From: Methylobacterium sp. BTF04
GTDB taxonomy: Bacteria > Pseudomonadota > Alphaproteobacteria > Rhizobiales > Beijerinckiaceae
Direction of reading: 5' to 3'
Assembly (NCBI RefSeq): GCF_010692745.1
Contig: NZ_JAAHTB010000011.1
Span: 1-64,000 of the forward strand
Length of the DNA stretch: 64,000 nt
How positions within the stretch are numbered: the first letter of the stretch is position 1; every line of letters starts with the position of its first letter. This document shows positions 18,494 through 27,212 of the stretch, piece by piece. The position numbers were made by a program, and so were the translations under genes. The notes beneath the pieces are model-generated. The model searched no databases, had not been told where the DNA came from, and was given only the letters and a program-made list of their open reading frames with translations.

Positions 18494-19567
18494 TCAGCGC
18501 GCCGCGCCGATCTTCGGATTGAGTGAGCCGTCGGCGTAGCGCTTGGCCATGCTGGCAACGGAGACCGGGCGGATCTTCGAGCCCTGACCGGCCGTGCCGA
18601 ACTCCTCGAAGCGCTGACGGCAGAGCTTCGTCATCGCCTCCATGGCGGGCTTCAGGTACTTGCGCGGGTCGAACTCGGCCTTGTTCTCGGCCAGTATCTT
18701 CCGGATCTGACCGGTCATCGCCATGCGGTTGTCGGTGTCGATGTTGATCTTGCGCACACCGTGCTTGATGCCGCGCTGGATCTCCTCCACCGGCACGCCC
18801 CAGGTCGGCTTCATCTCGCCACCGTACTGGTTGATGATGTCCTGCAGGTCCTGGGGCACGGAGGACGACCCGTGCATCACCAGATGCGTCGTGGGCAGGC
18901 GCCGGTGGATCTCTTCGATGACGTTCATGGCGAGCACGTCGCCGTCGGGCTGGCGGGTGAACTTGTAGGCGCCATGGCTAGTCCCCATCGCCACCGCGAG
19001 GGCATCGACCTTCGTCGCCTGGACGAACTTCACCGCCTCGTCGGGATCGGTGAGGAGCTGGTCGTGGCTGAGCACGCCTTCCGCACCGTGACCATCCTCG
19101 GCCTCACCCTCACCGCTTTCCAGAGAGCCGAGCACGCCGAGTTCGCCCTCTACCGATACGCCGGCCCAATGGGCCATCTCGGTAACCTTGCGGGTGATCT
19201 CGACATTGTAGGCGTAGTCGGCCGGGGTCTTGCCGTCGGCCTTTAGCGATCCGTCCATCATCACCGAGGTGAAGCCGTATTGGATCGCGGTGGCGCAGGT
19301 GGCCTCGTCGCTGCCGTGGTCGAGGTGCATGCAGACGGGGATGTGAGGATAGACCTCCACGAGGCCGTCGATGAGCTTGGCGAGCACGATGTCGTTGGCG
19401 TAGGCGCGCGCGCCCTTGCTCGCCTGCAGGATCACCGGCGAATCGGTCGCATCGGCCGCCGCCATGATGGCGAGCCCCTGCTCCATGTTGTTCATGTTGA
19501 ACGCCGGCACGCCGTATTCGTGCTCGGCGGCATGGTCCAGGAGCTGCCTCAGGGTGATGCGGGCCAT
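18494..19567 (-). CDS. fba: Fructose-bisphosphate aldolase, class II (Calvin-cycle subtype)
   Basis: 357 residues. Zn-dependent aldolase: [11 protein letters not shown], the zinc-ligand region [30 protein letters not shown] (Glu/loop), and [14 protein letters not shown] with the zinc/phosphate-binding His. Length and motif order match the FbaA subtype found with gap and pgk in alphaproteobacteria. GAGGAG lies 6 bases before the ATG. Works with Pgk and Gap in glycolysis/gluconeogenesis. Confidence 0.96.
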   Translation of the reverse strand: MARITLRQLLDHAAEHEYGVPAFNMNNMEQGLAIMAAADATDSPVILQASKGARAYANDIVLAKLIDGLVEVYPHIPVCMHLDHGSDEATCATAIQYGFTSVMMDGSLKADGKTPADYAYNVEITRKVTEMAHWAGVSVEGELGVLGSLESGEGEAEDGHGAEGVLSHDQLLTDPDEAVKFVQATKVDALAVAMGTSHGAYKFTRQPDGDVLAMNVIEEIHRRLPTTHLVMHGSSSVPQDLQDIINQYGGEMKPTWGVPVEEIQRGIKHGVRKINIDTDNRMAMTGQIRKILAENKAEFDPRKYLKPAMEAMTKLCRQRFEEFGTAGQGSKIRPVSVASMAKRYADGSLNPKIGAAR

Positions 19568-19786
19568 GGGTTTCTCCTCACGATCGACCGCCGCCGGGAC
19601 GGTCCGCTGATTCTCGCGCCGGTTGGCGCCATCCCTCGAATTTCGTTCGTCTTGTCGGACCTCACAGGGTCCGTGGCAACCGGGAGGAGCGCCTTATCCG
19701 TAGCCTCCGCCAGCCTGACTTCATCCTGAAACGCCGCAGCACCGCTGTCTCAGAACGCAGGTGAAGGCGGAATCACCGAAAAGGCC

Positions 19787-20989
19787 TCAGCCCTTGGCGC
19801 GCAAGGCCTCGACGCCGGGCAATTCCTTGCCCTCCAGCCATTCGAGGAAGGCGCCGCCCGCCGTCGAGACATAGGAGAAAGTCTCGCCGACACCGGCATG
19901 GTTGAGGGCCGCGACCGTGTCGCCGCCGCCGGCCACGGATACCAGCTTGCCGGCAATCGTTCGCGCGGCCGCGTGCTGGGCGGCCGCCACCGTCGCGGCA
20001 TCGAAGGGGGTAAGCTCGAAGGCGCCGAGCGGACCGTTCCAGACCAGCGTCGCGGCCTCGTCGATCGCCGCATTGATCTCGGTGACCGAGGCCGGACCGG
20101 CATCGAGGATCATGCCGCCCTCCGGCACCGCGTCGACCGCGACGGTCTCGTGGGCTGCGTTCGCCTTGAACTCCGAGGCCACCACCGCATCGGAGGGAAG
20201 AATGATCCGGCAATTCGCCGCCTTGGCTGCCGCGACGATGCGCAACGCAGTATCGGCCAGATCCTTCTCACACAGTGACTTGCCGACGGCTTTTCCCTGT
20301 GCGTGCAGGAAGGTGTTGGCCATGCCGCCACCGATCACCAGCATGTCGACCTTCGAGACGAGGTTCTCCAGAAGGTCGATCTTCGACGACACCTTGGCAC
20401 CGCCCACCAGCGCGATGACCGGACGCTTTGGCGATTCCAGCCCCTTGGTGAGTGCATCGAGTTCCGCCTGCATCAGCCGACCGGCATAAGCCGGCAGCAC
20501 GTGGGCGAGCCCCTCGGTCGAAGCGTGGGCTCGGTGCGCGGCCGAGAAGGCTTCGTTGACGTAGAGGTCGCCGTTGACGGCGAGCTGCTCCGTGAAGGCC
20601 GGATCGTTCTTCTCCTCGCCAGCGTGAAAGCGGGTGTTCTCGAGGAGCAGCACGTCGCCGTCCTTGAGCGCCGCCACCGCCGATGCCGCTGCGGGGCCGA
20701 CGCAATCCTCGGCGAACGCCACGGGTCGGCCGAGATGCTCGGACAAAGTCGCGACCACCGGCTTGAGGGACTCGCTCGCCACCGGCTTTCCCTTGGGGCG
20801 GCCGAAATGCGCCAGCAGCACGACGCGGCCCCCCTTGTCGGCGATCTCTGCGATGGTCGGAACGATGCGCGCGATGCGGGTCGCATCGGTGACGCGACCG
20901 GTCTCCATCGGCACATTGAGGTCGACGCGCAGGAGTACGCGCTTTCCGGCAAGTGCGCCGGCATCGTCGAGGGTACGGAAAGCGGTCAT
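19787..20989 (-). CDS. pgk: Phosphoglycerate kinase
   Basis: 400 residues from ATG 20989. Contains [65 protein letters not shown] and the C-terminal [12 protein letters not shown]. The open frame extends 27 codons further upstream, but the conserved N-terminus starts here. It transfers phosphate between 1,3-bisphosphoglycerate and ADP. About 220 bases separate it from fba, and a 34-base gap follows the coiled-coil gene upstream. Confidence 0.97.
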   Translation of the reverse strand: MTAFRTLDDAGALAGKRVLLRVDLNVPMETGRVTDATRIARIVPTIAEIADKGGRVVLLAHFGRPKGKPVASESLKPVVATLSEHLGRPVAFAEDCVGPAAASAVAALKDGDVLLLENTRFHAGEEKNDPAFTEQLAVNGDLYVNEAFSAAHRAHASTEGLAHVLPAYAGRLMQAELDALTKGLESPKRPVIALVGGAKVSSKIDLLENLVSKVDMLVIGGGMANTFLHAQGKAVGKSLCEKDLADTALRIVAAAKAANCRIILPSDAVVASEFKANAAHETVAVDAVPEGGMILDAGPASVTEINAAIDEAATLVWNGPLGAFELTPFDAATVAAAQHAAARTIAGKLVSVAGGGDTVAALNHAGVGETFSYVSTAGGAFLEWLEGKELPGVEALRAKG

Positions 20990-21023
20990 CGTGGCCTGGA
21001 ATCTTGGGTGGGATCGGACAGGA

Positions 21024-21479
21024 TCAGCGCGGCGGCAGCAGCGCGTCGAGATGGAAGCGCTGGGCCGCAATGGTGAGCGCCACGGTGAGCACGGCGGTGA
21101 TCACCGCTGTCAGCACCAGGGCACCCGAGCCGGGCAGGCCGCGGGTGCGGTCAGCCACCGCGCGGACCTCGCTGCGCAAGGCGGCGAGATCGCTCTGGCG
21201 GGCGGCCTCGTTCATGCGCGCGGCGGCTCCGTCCATCTTCTCCTCGACGCGCGACAGCAGCGCTTCCGAGCGGGCGTACTTGTCCTCGATCCGAGCGCAC
21301 TTGTCCTCGATCCGGGCGAGCTGGTCGCCGCCCGGCACCGAGGACGCAGCCGAACCGATCGCCTCGGCCTTGCCGACCAATACCGGAACCGCGGCTGGCG
21401 GTGTGCTCGTCGCAGTCGCACCGAAGGTATCCGGCGTGCCTGGAATGAAGTCGCGTCCGGGGGAGGAAGTCTCTGTCAT
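21024..21479 (-). CDS. Coiled-coil protein with C-terminal membrane anchor, unknown
   Basis: 151 residues from ATG 21479 (a GTG at 21488 adds three). The N-terminal 45 residues are low-complexity Pro/Thr/Ala. Residues 50-115 form heptad-like coiled coil ([21 protein letters not shown], with a short internal duplication of ARIEDK). A single hydrophobic helix [19 protein letters not shown] precedes a short tail, consistent with a tail-anchored inner-membrane protein. No family recognised. It lies between gap and pgk in the glycolytic operon, which is unusual. Confidence 0.7.
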   Translation of the reverse strand: MTETSSPGRDFIPGTPDTFGATATSTPPAAVPVLVGKAEAIGSAASSVPGGDQLARIEDKCARIEDKYARSEALLSRVEEKMDGAAARMNEAARQSDLAALRSEVRAVADRTRGLPGSGALVLTAVITAVLTVALTIAAQRFHLDALLPPR

Positions 21480-21595
21480 GTCAGGCACACCCTATTGTCG
21501 TCGGAAGCACGCGATCCATCCGGACCGGGGCTCTCATTCCGTCGTTCTGCATCACCGTTTTTCCGGAAAGTGAAACTCACTTCCCGGGGGATACC

Positions 21596-22603
21596 CTAGA
21601 GGAACTTGCCCATCGCCACGGCCGTGTCGGCCATGCGGTTCGAGAAGCCCCACTCGTTGTCGTACCAGGCGAGGATGCGCACGAAGGTCCCGTCCATGAC
21701 CTTGGTCTGGTCGAGATGGAAAGTCGACGAATGCGGATCGTGGTTGAAGTCGATGGAGACGTTGGGCTGATCGGTATAGGCGAGGACGCCCTTGAGCGGG
21801 CCGTCGGCGGCCGCCCGGATCGCGGTGTTGATCTCCTCGACCGAAGTCGCGCGCTTGGCGGTGAACACCAGATCCACTGCGGAGACGTTCGGGGTCGGCA
21901 CGCGGATCGAGGTGCCGTCGAGCTTGCCCTTCAGCTCCGGCAGCACGAGGCCGACGGCCTTGGCCGCACCGGTGGAAGTCGGGATCATCGACAGAGCGGC
22001 GGCGCGGCCCCGATAGAGGTCCTTGTGCATCTGGTCGAGCGACGGCTGGTCGTTGGTGTAGGAGTGGATCGTGGTCATGAAGCCACGCTCGATCCCGACC
22101 AGATCGTTGAGCACCTTGGCCACCGGCACGAGGCAGTTGGTGGTGCACGAGGCGTTGGAGATTACGAGGTGATCGGCGGTCAGCTTGTCGTGGTTGACGC
22201 CGTAGACCACCGTCAGGTCGGCCCCATCGGCGGGCGCCGACACGATCACGCGCTTGGCACCGGCCTCGAGATGGGCCTTCGCCTTGTCCTTCGAGGTGAA
22301 GATACCGGTGCATTCGAGCGCGATGTCGACACCGAGTTCGCGGTGCGGCAACTCGGCGGGGTTGCGCACGGCGGTGACCTTGACGCGCTTGCCGTCGATG
22401 ACGAGGCAATCGCCGTCGACCTCCACCTTGGCGCCGAAGCGGCCGTGGATCGAATCGAAGCGCAGGAGATGGGCGTTGGTCTCGACCGGGCCGAGATCAT
22501 TGATCGCCACGACCTCGATGTCCTTGCGGCCGGCCTCGTGGATGGCGCGAAGCACGTTGCGGCCGATGCGTCCGAACCCGTTGATGGCAACCTTCACCGA
22601 CAC
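21596..22603 (-). CDS. gap: Glyceraldehyde-3-phosphate dehydrogenase, type I
   Basis: 335 residues. NAD-binding [12 protein letters not shown], catalytic Cys in [30 protein letters not shown], and the C-terminal [12 protein letters not shown]. The GTG start (VKVAING after the first two codons) has AAGGA about 9 bases upstream. It is the first gene of the leftward gap-(coiled coil)-pgk-fba-thiE cluster. In many Hyphomicrobiales tkt precedes gap; it is not present here. Confidence 0.97.
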   Translation of the reverse strand: MSVKVAINGFGRIGRNVLRAIHEAGRKDIEVVAINDLGPVETNAHLLRFDSIHGRFGAKVEVDGDCLVIDGKRVKVTAVRNPAELPHRELGVDIALECTGIFTSKDKAKAHLEAGAKRVIVSAPADGADLTVVYGVNHDKLTADHLVISNASCTTNCLVPVAKVLNDLVGIERGFMTTIHSYTNDQPSLDQMHKDLYRGRAAALSMIPTSTGAAKAVGLVLPELKGKLDGTSIRVPTPNVSAVDLVFTAKRATSVEEINTAIRAAADGPLKGVLAYTDQPNVSIDFNHDPHSSTFHLDQTKVMDGTFVRILAWYDNEWGFSNRMADTAVAMGKFL

Positions 22604-22998
22604 GACGTGAATCCTTTACGATAATCGGGCACCGGCCTCGCCGCGCCCTCCAGCATTCAGATCGAAACGGCGAGCCCGAACGGCAAGCCTCGCTCCGTCG
22701 CCCGCTCTGTGCGAGTCCAGATTGAACGGCAGATGAATTGCGACCGGCGTCCGGACACCCGGGATCATCCGTAGACTGGACGATGGGCGGGAAGAACCTG
22801 AACGTGTCACGGGATACTGCATCCGGTCTGCGGCCGGCCGGTCTCTAACATGATGACAATGGCTGGCAAAGGTCGCATGGCAACGATGGGGCGGGTCCGT
22901 CACCCGCGATCGACGCGCCCTGCCGAAATTTTTGCGCATACCTGCGAAGCGTCCCCCTAAGCTCACCTCGGCGCTCGCCGATCCGAAGGAGGTTTCCC
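22604..22998. other. Divergent intergenic region between gap and the DUF4164 gene
   Basis: 395 bases without a supported gene. It must hold the promoters for the leftward glycolytic cluster and the rightward DUF4164-zapA pair. I could not identify convincing -35/-10 boxes or operator repeats by eye. AAGGAGG at its right end is the ribosome binding site of the DUF4164 gene. Confidence 0.5.
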
Positions 22999-23280
22999 GT
23001 GTCCGAGGCCGTCGACCATGCGCTGCATCGTCTGGAGACCGTGCTGACCCGCCTGGAAGGTGCGGTGGCGCACCGGTTCGAGGCCGAGCGCGATCCGAGC
23101 GACCTCGAGACCGAGCTCGCGATCATGGGCGAGGACCGGGCACGGCTTGCCGCCGAGCTCGACGCGGCGAGCGCGCGCCTCGTCGAGGTCGAGGCGGCAG
23201 CCGACGATGTCGGTCTGCGTCTCGGCCGTGCGATCGAAGCCGTCGAAGGCGTCTTGGCGCCGTCCGGCGCGACCCGCTAA
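22999..23280 (+). CDS. DUF4164 family coiled-coil protein
   Basis: 93 residues, nearly all helical, with heptad repeats (HRLETVLTRLEGAVAHRFE and RLAAELDAASARLVEVE). This matches the small DUF4164 family of alphaproteobacteria that sits immediately before zapA. The GTG start is fixed by a perfect AAGGAGG 5 bases upstream. A role with ZapA at the division septum is suggested by constant neighbourhood only. Confidence 0.85.
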   Translation: MSEAVDHALHRLETVLTRLEGAVAHRFEAERDPSDLETELAIMGEDRARLAAELDAASARLVEVEAAADDVGLRLGRAIEAVEGVLAPSGATR

Positions 23281-23308
23281 CTCTGCCGACCACCCGACCG
23301 GAGACGCG

Positions 23309-23668
23309 ATGCCCCAGATCAACGTCACCATCGACGGCAAGAGCTACCGCATGGCCTGCGCCGAAGGTGAGGAAGCTCACCTGACCGCCCTGGCCAACGG
23401 CCTCGACGCCCGCGTCAGCGAGATTCGCCGATCCTTCGGCGAGATCGGCGACATGCGCCTGCAGGTCATGGCCGCCCTGATGCAGGCCGACGAACTCGAC
23501 GAGGTCAAGCGCCGGCTCGCCACCCTGGAAGGCGAGACCGCCGCCCTTCGCGAAAAGGTCGATTCGGCCGATTCCGTGCGCGCCACCGAGGAGGCGCGCA
23601 TCGCCACCAGCCTCGGCCGTTGCGCCGAGCGAATCGAGCGGCTGGCCAACGCGATTTCGGCGGGGTGA
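23309..23668 (+). CDS. zapA: Cell division protein ZapA
   Basis: 119 residues. The N-terminal globular part begins MPQINVTIDGKSYRMACAEGEE, followed by HLTALANGLDARVSEIR and a long C-terminal coiled coil, as in ZapA proteins that bundle FtsZ filaments. GGAGA precedes the ATG, and the gene starts 28 bases after the DUF4164 stop. In many alphaproteobacteria 6S RNA and the 5-formyl-THF cyclo-ligase gene follow directly; here two leftward genes intervene. Confidence 0.93.
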   Translation: MPQINVTIDGKSYRMACAEGEEAHLTALANGLDARVSEIRRSFGEIGDMRLQVMAALMQADELDEVKRRLATLEGETAALREKVDSADSVRATEEARIATSLGRCAERIERLANAISAG

Positions 23669-23675
23669 TCTGCGT

Positions 23676-24116
23676 TTACGCTGCGCGTTCCAGATCGAAG
23701 CCGAGACAGGCGAGCCGCACCGTCTTCGGCAGAAGATGCCGGCCAGCCTCATAGTACCGAACCATGCGGTTGGAGAGTCCGAGCGCCGTCGCGGCCGCCT
23801 CCTGAGTGAGGCCGCGCGCACTGCGCCATGCCTTGAGCCACGCAGCACCCTGGTCGAGCGCCAAGCGCCACAGCGTATCGGCAGCGACCTCCCTATCGTC
23901 GGACCCAGGCATGTCGTCGGACCAGCGGATGCTCCATCCGTATTCGCCGACCACCACACCCGCGAACGGTACGGCTCCGTCGGAGAGGGGTGCGAACACC
24001 GCGAAGCGCGCAAGATGATCGCGCAGATCGACTTGGCTCTCCGCTCCGTTCTTCCAAGTGATCACGACCGATCGTCCAGTGACGGCACGCACGGCCTTGA
24101 TACTTTGCGGCTCCAT
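23676..24116 (-). CDS. DUF2442 domain fused to a helix-turn-helix
   Basis: 146 residues from ATG 24116. Residues 1-95 resemble DUF2442 (VVITWKNGAESQVDLRDHLARFAVFAPLSDGAVPF, then GWSIRWSDD and DTLWRLAL). Residues 100-142 form a Cro/XRE-like HTH (GLTQEAAATALGLSNRMVRYYEAGRHLLPKTV). The gene begins 4 bases after the DUF4160 stop. DUF4160-DUF2442 pairs recur in bacterial genomes and resemble toxin-antitoxin modules, with the DNA-binding partner as candidate antitoxin; that role is inference. The stop is 7 bases from the convergent zapA stop. Confidence 0.8.
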   Translation of the reverse strand: MEPQSIKAVRAVTGRSVVITWKNGAESQVDLRDHLARFAVFAPLSDGAVPFAGVVVGEYGWSIRWSDDMPGSDDREVAADTLWRLALDQGAAWLKAWRSARGLTQEAAATALGLSNRMVRYYEAGRHLLPKTVRLACLGFDLERAA

Positions 24117-24120
24117 CGCG

Positions 24121-24351
24121 TCATCCTCGCAAGGTGTTGAGCCGATCCCATTCGGCGTGAAGGCGTTCCACTTTGTCCTGAGCCCAGTCCATCGCCGCTC
24201 CGGCTTCGCCGATGCGCCCAGCGAGAACCGCAAAGCCATCGATCGCGATCAAGGCGCGCCAGCCTCTCCCCTCGATGTGGAAATGCGGTGGGTTGTGGTC
24301 ATCGGCATAGATGGCGATCTTGCAGTTCGGGAAGCGCTGAAGCGTCGGCAT
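24121..24351 (-). CDS. DUF4160 domain protein
   Basis: 76 residues from ATG 24351. It has the family core MPTLQRFPNCKIAIYADDHNPPHFHIEG, including the invariant HNPPHFH cluster, then an acidic/helical C-terminus ending in EWDRLNTL. It is first of a two-gene unit with the DUF2442-HTH gene. The conserved His/Asp cluster hints at an enzymatic or metal-binding role, but no activity is established. An upstream open frame to 24393 lacks family similarity and starts in AT-richer DNA. Confidence 0.85.
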   Translation of the reverse strand: MPTLQRFPNCKIAIYADDHNPPHFHIEGRGWRALIAIDGFAVLAGRIGEAGAAMDWAQDKVERLHAEWDRLNTLRG

Positions 24352-24441
24352 CCCGCCCTCTTTTTTGCTGGAATGCCCGAAAACGATAGGCAACCATTGC
24401 CGATTTCGTCAATGAGAATACCGGCGTCGCAATGCGATTGC

Positions 24442-24639
24442 GCAATCCCGCGGATCTGGAGCGAACGTCCCCCCTGGCGCGGACGATGAGCCGACGCTAC
24501 ATAGGACGAGCGGGGCTGCCGAGTCCGTCAGGAGTACTTTTCCCCGGGGCCTTATCGACTCCCTAGGGAGCTGTCCCTGGCCCTGTCCCTGGACTCGGCC
24601 AATACGGCGCCCACCTACATTGTAGGTTCCCGGGATCGC
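24442..24639 (+). ncRNA. ssrS: 6S RNA candidate
   Basis: Recognised by position and fold. It lies directly upstream of the 5-formyl-THF cyclo-ligase gene, the standard place of 6S RNA in proteobacteria. Bases 24442-24460 pair with 24621-24639 in a 19-bp closing stem with only three mismatches (16 pairs including GU). An inner stem pairs GCCGAGTCC (about 24518) with GGACTCGGC (about 24590), leaving unpaired flanks between the two stems as in the 6S bubble that mimics an open promoter. The terminal arm contains CTCCCTAGGGAG. Length is about 198 nt, somewhat longer than most alphaproteobacterial 6S RNAs. Exact ends and covariance are unchecked. Confidence 0.7.
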
Positions 24640-24655
24640 AACTCCAACGGCTCAC

Positions 24656-25249
24656 GTGGCTCCGCACCCAACCTCTCCGATCGCCGCCCTCAAGACCGAC
24701 CTGCGCAATGCGGCACTCGCCCGGCGCGACGCCCTCGCAGCGCCGGCGCGCCATGCGGGCGCGCTCACCATCGCCGAGACGGTGATGGGCATTGCCCCTC
24801 TCGCACAGGCTGCGATCGTCGGAGCGTTCTGGCCGATCCGCAGTGAGGTCGACCCTCGTCCCTTGATCGAGCGTCTGTTCGCGCGCGGCCAGCGCGTGGC
24901 GCTGCCGAAGGTGACGCCGGACGGTCTGGTCTTCCGCGAATGGCGCGCCGGCGAAGCGCTGGTGTCGGGCCGATTCGGCCTCAGCGAACCGCGCGACGAC
25001 CTGCCACCCCTCGACCCCACGGCCTTGATCGTGCCGCTCGCCGCCTATGACGAGCGCGGCCACCGCATCGGCTACGGACGTGGCTACTACGATCAGGCGA
25101 TCGAACGCCTTTCGCGCAACGGGCCTGTGCTCACCATCGGCATAGCCTTCTCCGTCCAGGGGGTGGAGCATGTCCCAGCCGAATCGCACGACCAGCCCCT
25201 CGACCACCTCATCACCGAAGCGGGACCGGTCCCGCTGAAACGGACCTGA
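24656..25249 (+). CDS. 5-formyltetrahydrofolate cyclo-ligase
   Basis: 197 residues from a GTG. Converts 5-formyl-THF to 5,10-methenyl-THF with ATP. Motifs: KTDLRNAALARRDAL (N-terminal helix), FWPIRSEVDPRPLIE, VALPKVTPDGLVFREW, and the C-terminal GYGRGYYDQAIERL with the ATP-binding loop. It is 16 bases downstream of the 6S RNA closing stem and may be expressed by read-through from it, as in other bacteria. The next gene begins 10 bases after its stop. Confidence 0.94.
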   Translation: MAPHPTSPIAALKTDLRNAALARRDALAAPARHAGALTIAETVMGIAPLAQAAIVGAFWPIRSEVDPRPLIERLFARGQRVALPKVTPDGLVFREWRAGEALVSGRFGLSEPRDDLPPLDPTALIVPLAAYDERGHRIGYGRGYYDQAIERLSRNGPVLTIGIAFSVQGVEHVPAESHDQPLDHLITEAGPVPLKRT

Positions 25250-25259
25250 CGACCCAGCG

Positions 25260-26081
25260 ATGCGCCTCCTCTTCCTCGGCGACGTGGTCGGCCGCCCCGG
25301 CCGCCACGTGATCACGGACCGCCTGCCTGCCCTCCGGGAGCGGTGGCGCCTCGACTGCGTGGTGATCAACGGCGAGAACGCCGCCGGGGGCTTCGGCCTG
25401 ACCGAAGCGATTTGCGACGAGCTGCTCCAGGCCGGTGCCGACGCGGTGACGCTGGGCAACCATTCGTTCGACCAGCGAGAGGCCCTGGTCTTCATCGCCC
25501 GGCAATCGCGGCTCGTGCGCCCGGCGAACTACCCGCCCGGCACTCCGGGTCGGGGCGCCACGGTGGTGGAAACCGCCAAGGGCGCGCGCGTCCTGGTCCT
25601 CAACGTCATGGGCCGCATCTACATGGATGCCCTCGACGACCCCTTCGCTTCGGCCGAGCGCGAACTTGCCGCGTGCCCGCTCGGGGAAGTTGCCGATGCC
25701 GTCATCGTCGACGTGCATGCGGAGGCGACCAGCGAGAAACAGGCGTTCGGGTACTTTCTCGACGGACGCGCCAGCCTCGTCGTCGGCACACACACCCACA
25801 CGCCCACTGCCGATCATCGCATCCTGCCCGGCGGCACCGCCTACCTGTCGGATGCCGGCATGTGCGGCGATTACGATTCGATCCTCGGGATGCAGAAGGA
25901 CGAGCCCCTGCGGCGCTTCCTTCAGAAGACGCCCGGCGCGCGCCTCGAATCCGCGCAAGGCAAGGGCACCCTGTGCGGGATCGCGGTGGAGACCGACGAC
26001 CGCACGGGGCTCGCCAAGTCCGTGGCCGCCGTGCGTCTCGGGCCGCACCTCGAAGAGACGTGGCCGCGCGACTGGGATTAG
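25260..26081 (+). CDS. YmdB-type (TIGR00282) metallophosphoesterase
   Basis: 273 residues. Begins MRLLFLGDVVGRPGRHVI (metal Asp), then CVVINGENAAGGFGLT, VTLGNHSFDQRE, DVHAEATSEKQAFGYFLDGRASLVVGTHTHTPTADHRIL and SDAGMCGDYDSILGM. This is the full motif set of the bacterial YmdB family, dinuclear metal phosphodiesterases (2',3'-cAMP activity in Bacillus YmdB). It is cotranscribed with the cyclo-ligase gene, as in most alphaproteobacteria. Confidence 0.93.
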   Translation: MRLLFLGDVVGRPGRHVITDRLPALRERWRLDCVVINGENAAGGFGLTEAICDELLQAGADAVTLGNHSFDQREALVFIARQSRLVRPANYPPGTPGRGATVVETAKGARVLVLNVMGRIYMDALDDPFASAERELAACPLGEVADAVIVDVHAEATSEKQAFGYFLDGRASLVVGTHTHTPTADHRILPGGTAYLSDAGMCGDYDSILGMQKDEPLRRFLQKTPGARLESAQGKGTLCGIAVETDDRTGLAKSVAAVRLGPHLEETWPRDWD

Positions 26082-26218
26082 GGCCATTCCATCGGGGATG
26101 AGCACAGAGGCGGCTTGATCGTCGGGGAGGCTGCGGCCAATGTGCCCGCATGTTCGCACCGGCGCCCGTCTTGGCGTGGGGACTCCCAAAAAATCCTGCG
26201 TGACGAGTGCCCGAGCCG

Positions 26219-27211
26219 ATGGCGACCCCTCCCGCGACCGCAACGCTTGCCAAGCCAGGCATCTATCTCGTGCGGATGCTGGTGTTCCTCATCCTGGTCG
26301 GCTTTCTGGCCTTCGTCCTGTTCCGGCAGATCACTCCGGCTTTCCTCGCCAATCCGGGATTGAACGGGCTGATCCTCGGCGTCCTGCTCATCGCCGTGAT
26401 CCTGGCCTTCGGGCAGGTTTTTCGCCTGTACCGCGAAGTCGGCTACGTCACCGCGGTGGCCGCCGGCGAGAGCCCGAGCAAGGTCCCGCCGCTGCTGGCC
26501 CCCCTCGCCCCGGCCATCAGCGCGCGTCAGGATGGCGTTACCCTCCCCACCGTCCGGGCCTCCCTCGACACCGTGGCGGCGCGTCTCGACGAAGGCCGCG
26601 AGATCCTGCGCTATGTCGCGGGATTGCTCATCCTGCTCGGCCTGCTCGGCACCTTCTGGGGCCTGATCGACACGCTGAGCGCGGTCGGCTCGGTCATCAA
26701 GACCATGCGGGGCGGCGGCGAGGCCTCCGCCATGTTCGACGAGTTGAAGAACGGCCTCGCCGTGCCGCTCTCGGGCATCGGCCTTGCCTTCTCGGCCTCC
26801 CTGTTCGGCCTTTCCAGCTCCCTCATCACTGGCTTCCTGGATCTCCAGGCGGGTCAGGCCCATGCCCGCTTCCACAACGAGCTGGAGGATTGGCTGGTCT
26901 CGGGCGAAACACCGGCCACCGCCATACCGGTGCTCACCCCGCGAGCGGCACCGACACCGGTGCCCGTGCAGGAGCCGGCCTCGGCCCGTGAGCTTCAGGA
27001 AGCCGTCGATCGGCTGACGGCGGTGGTCGCAGAGGGCGCCAACGGGCGGGTGGCGACGCAGGCGATGACCAATCTCGCCGAGGGCATCCAGGGCCTCGTC
27101 CAGCACATGCGCGCCGAGCAGCAGATGATCCGCGATTGGGTGGAGGCGCAGGCGAGCCGCGAGCGCGAGCTGAAGCAGGTGCTCGACCGCCTCGGCCGCG
27201 AGCGGGTCTGA
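26219..27211 (+). CDS. MotA/TolQ/ExbB-like ion-channel protein
   Basis: 330 residues from ATG 26219 (a GTG four codons earlier is possible). Two N-terminal helices (about 18-65) and two later ones (about 135-155 and 180-205) flank the family motifs LLGLLGTFWGLIDTLSAV and LAVPLSGIGLAFSASLFGLSSSLITGFL. The C-terminal 90 residues are a Pro-rich linker plus a helical, probably coiled-coil tail. It forms an inner-membrane proton channel with the OmpA/MotB-like protein encoded one base after its stop. Not a flagellar MotA by length or context. Confidence 0.88.
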   Translation: MATPPATATLAKPGIYLVRMLVFLILVGFLAFVLFRQITPAFLANPGLNGLILGVLLIAVILAFGQVFRLYREVGYVTAVAAGESPSKVPPLLAPLAPAISARQDGVTLPTVRASLDTVAARLDEGREILRYVAGLLILLGLLGTFWGLIDTLSAVGSVIKTMRGGGEASAMFDELKNGLAVPLSGIGLAFSASLFGLSSSLITGFLDLQAGQAHARFHNELEDWLVSGETPATAIPVLTPRAAPTPVPVQEPASARELQEAVDRLTAVVAEGANGRVATQAMTNLAEGIQGLVQHMRAEQQMIRDWVEAQASRERELKQVLDRLGRERV

Positions 27212-27212
27212 C

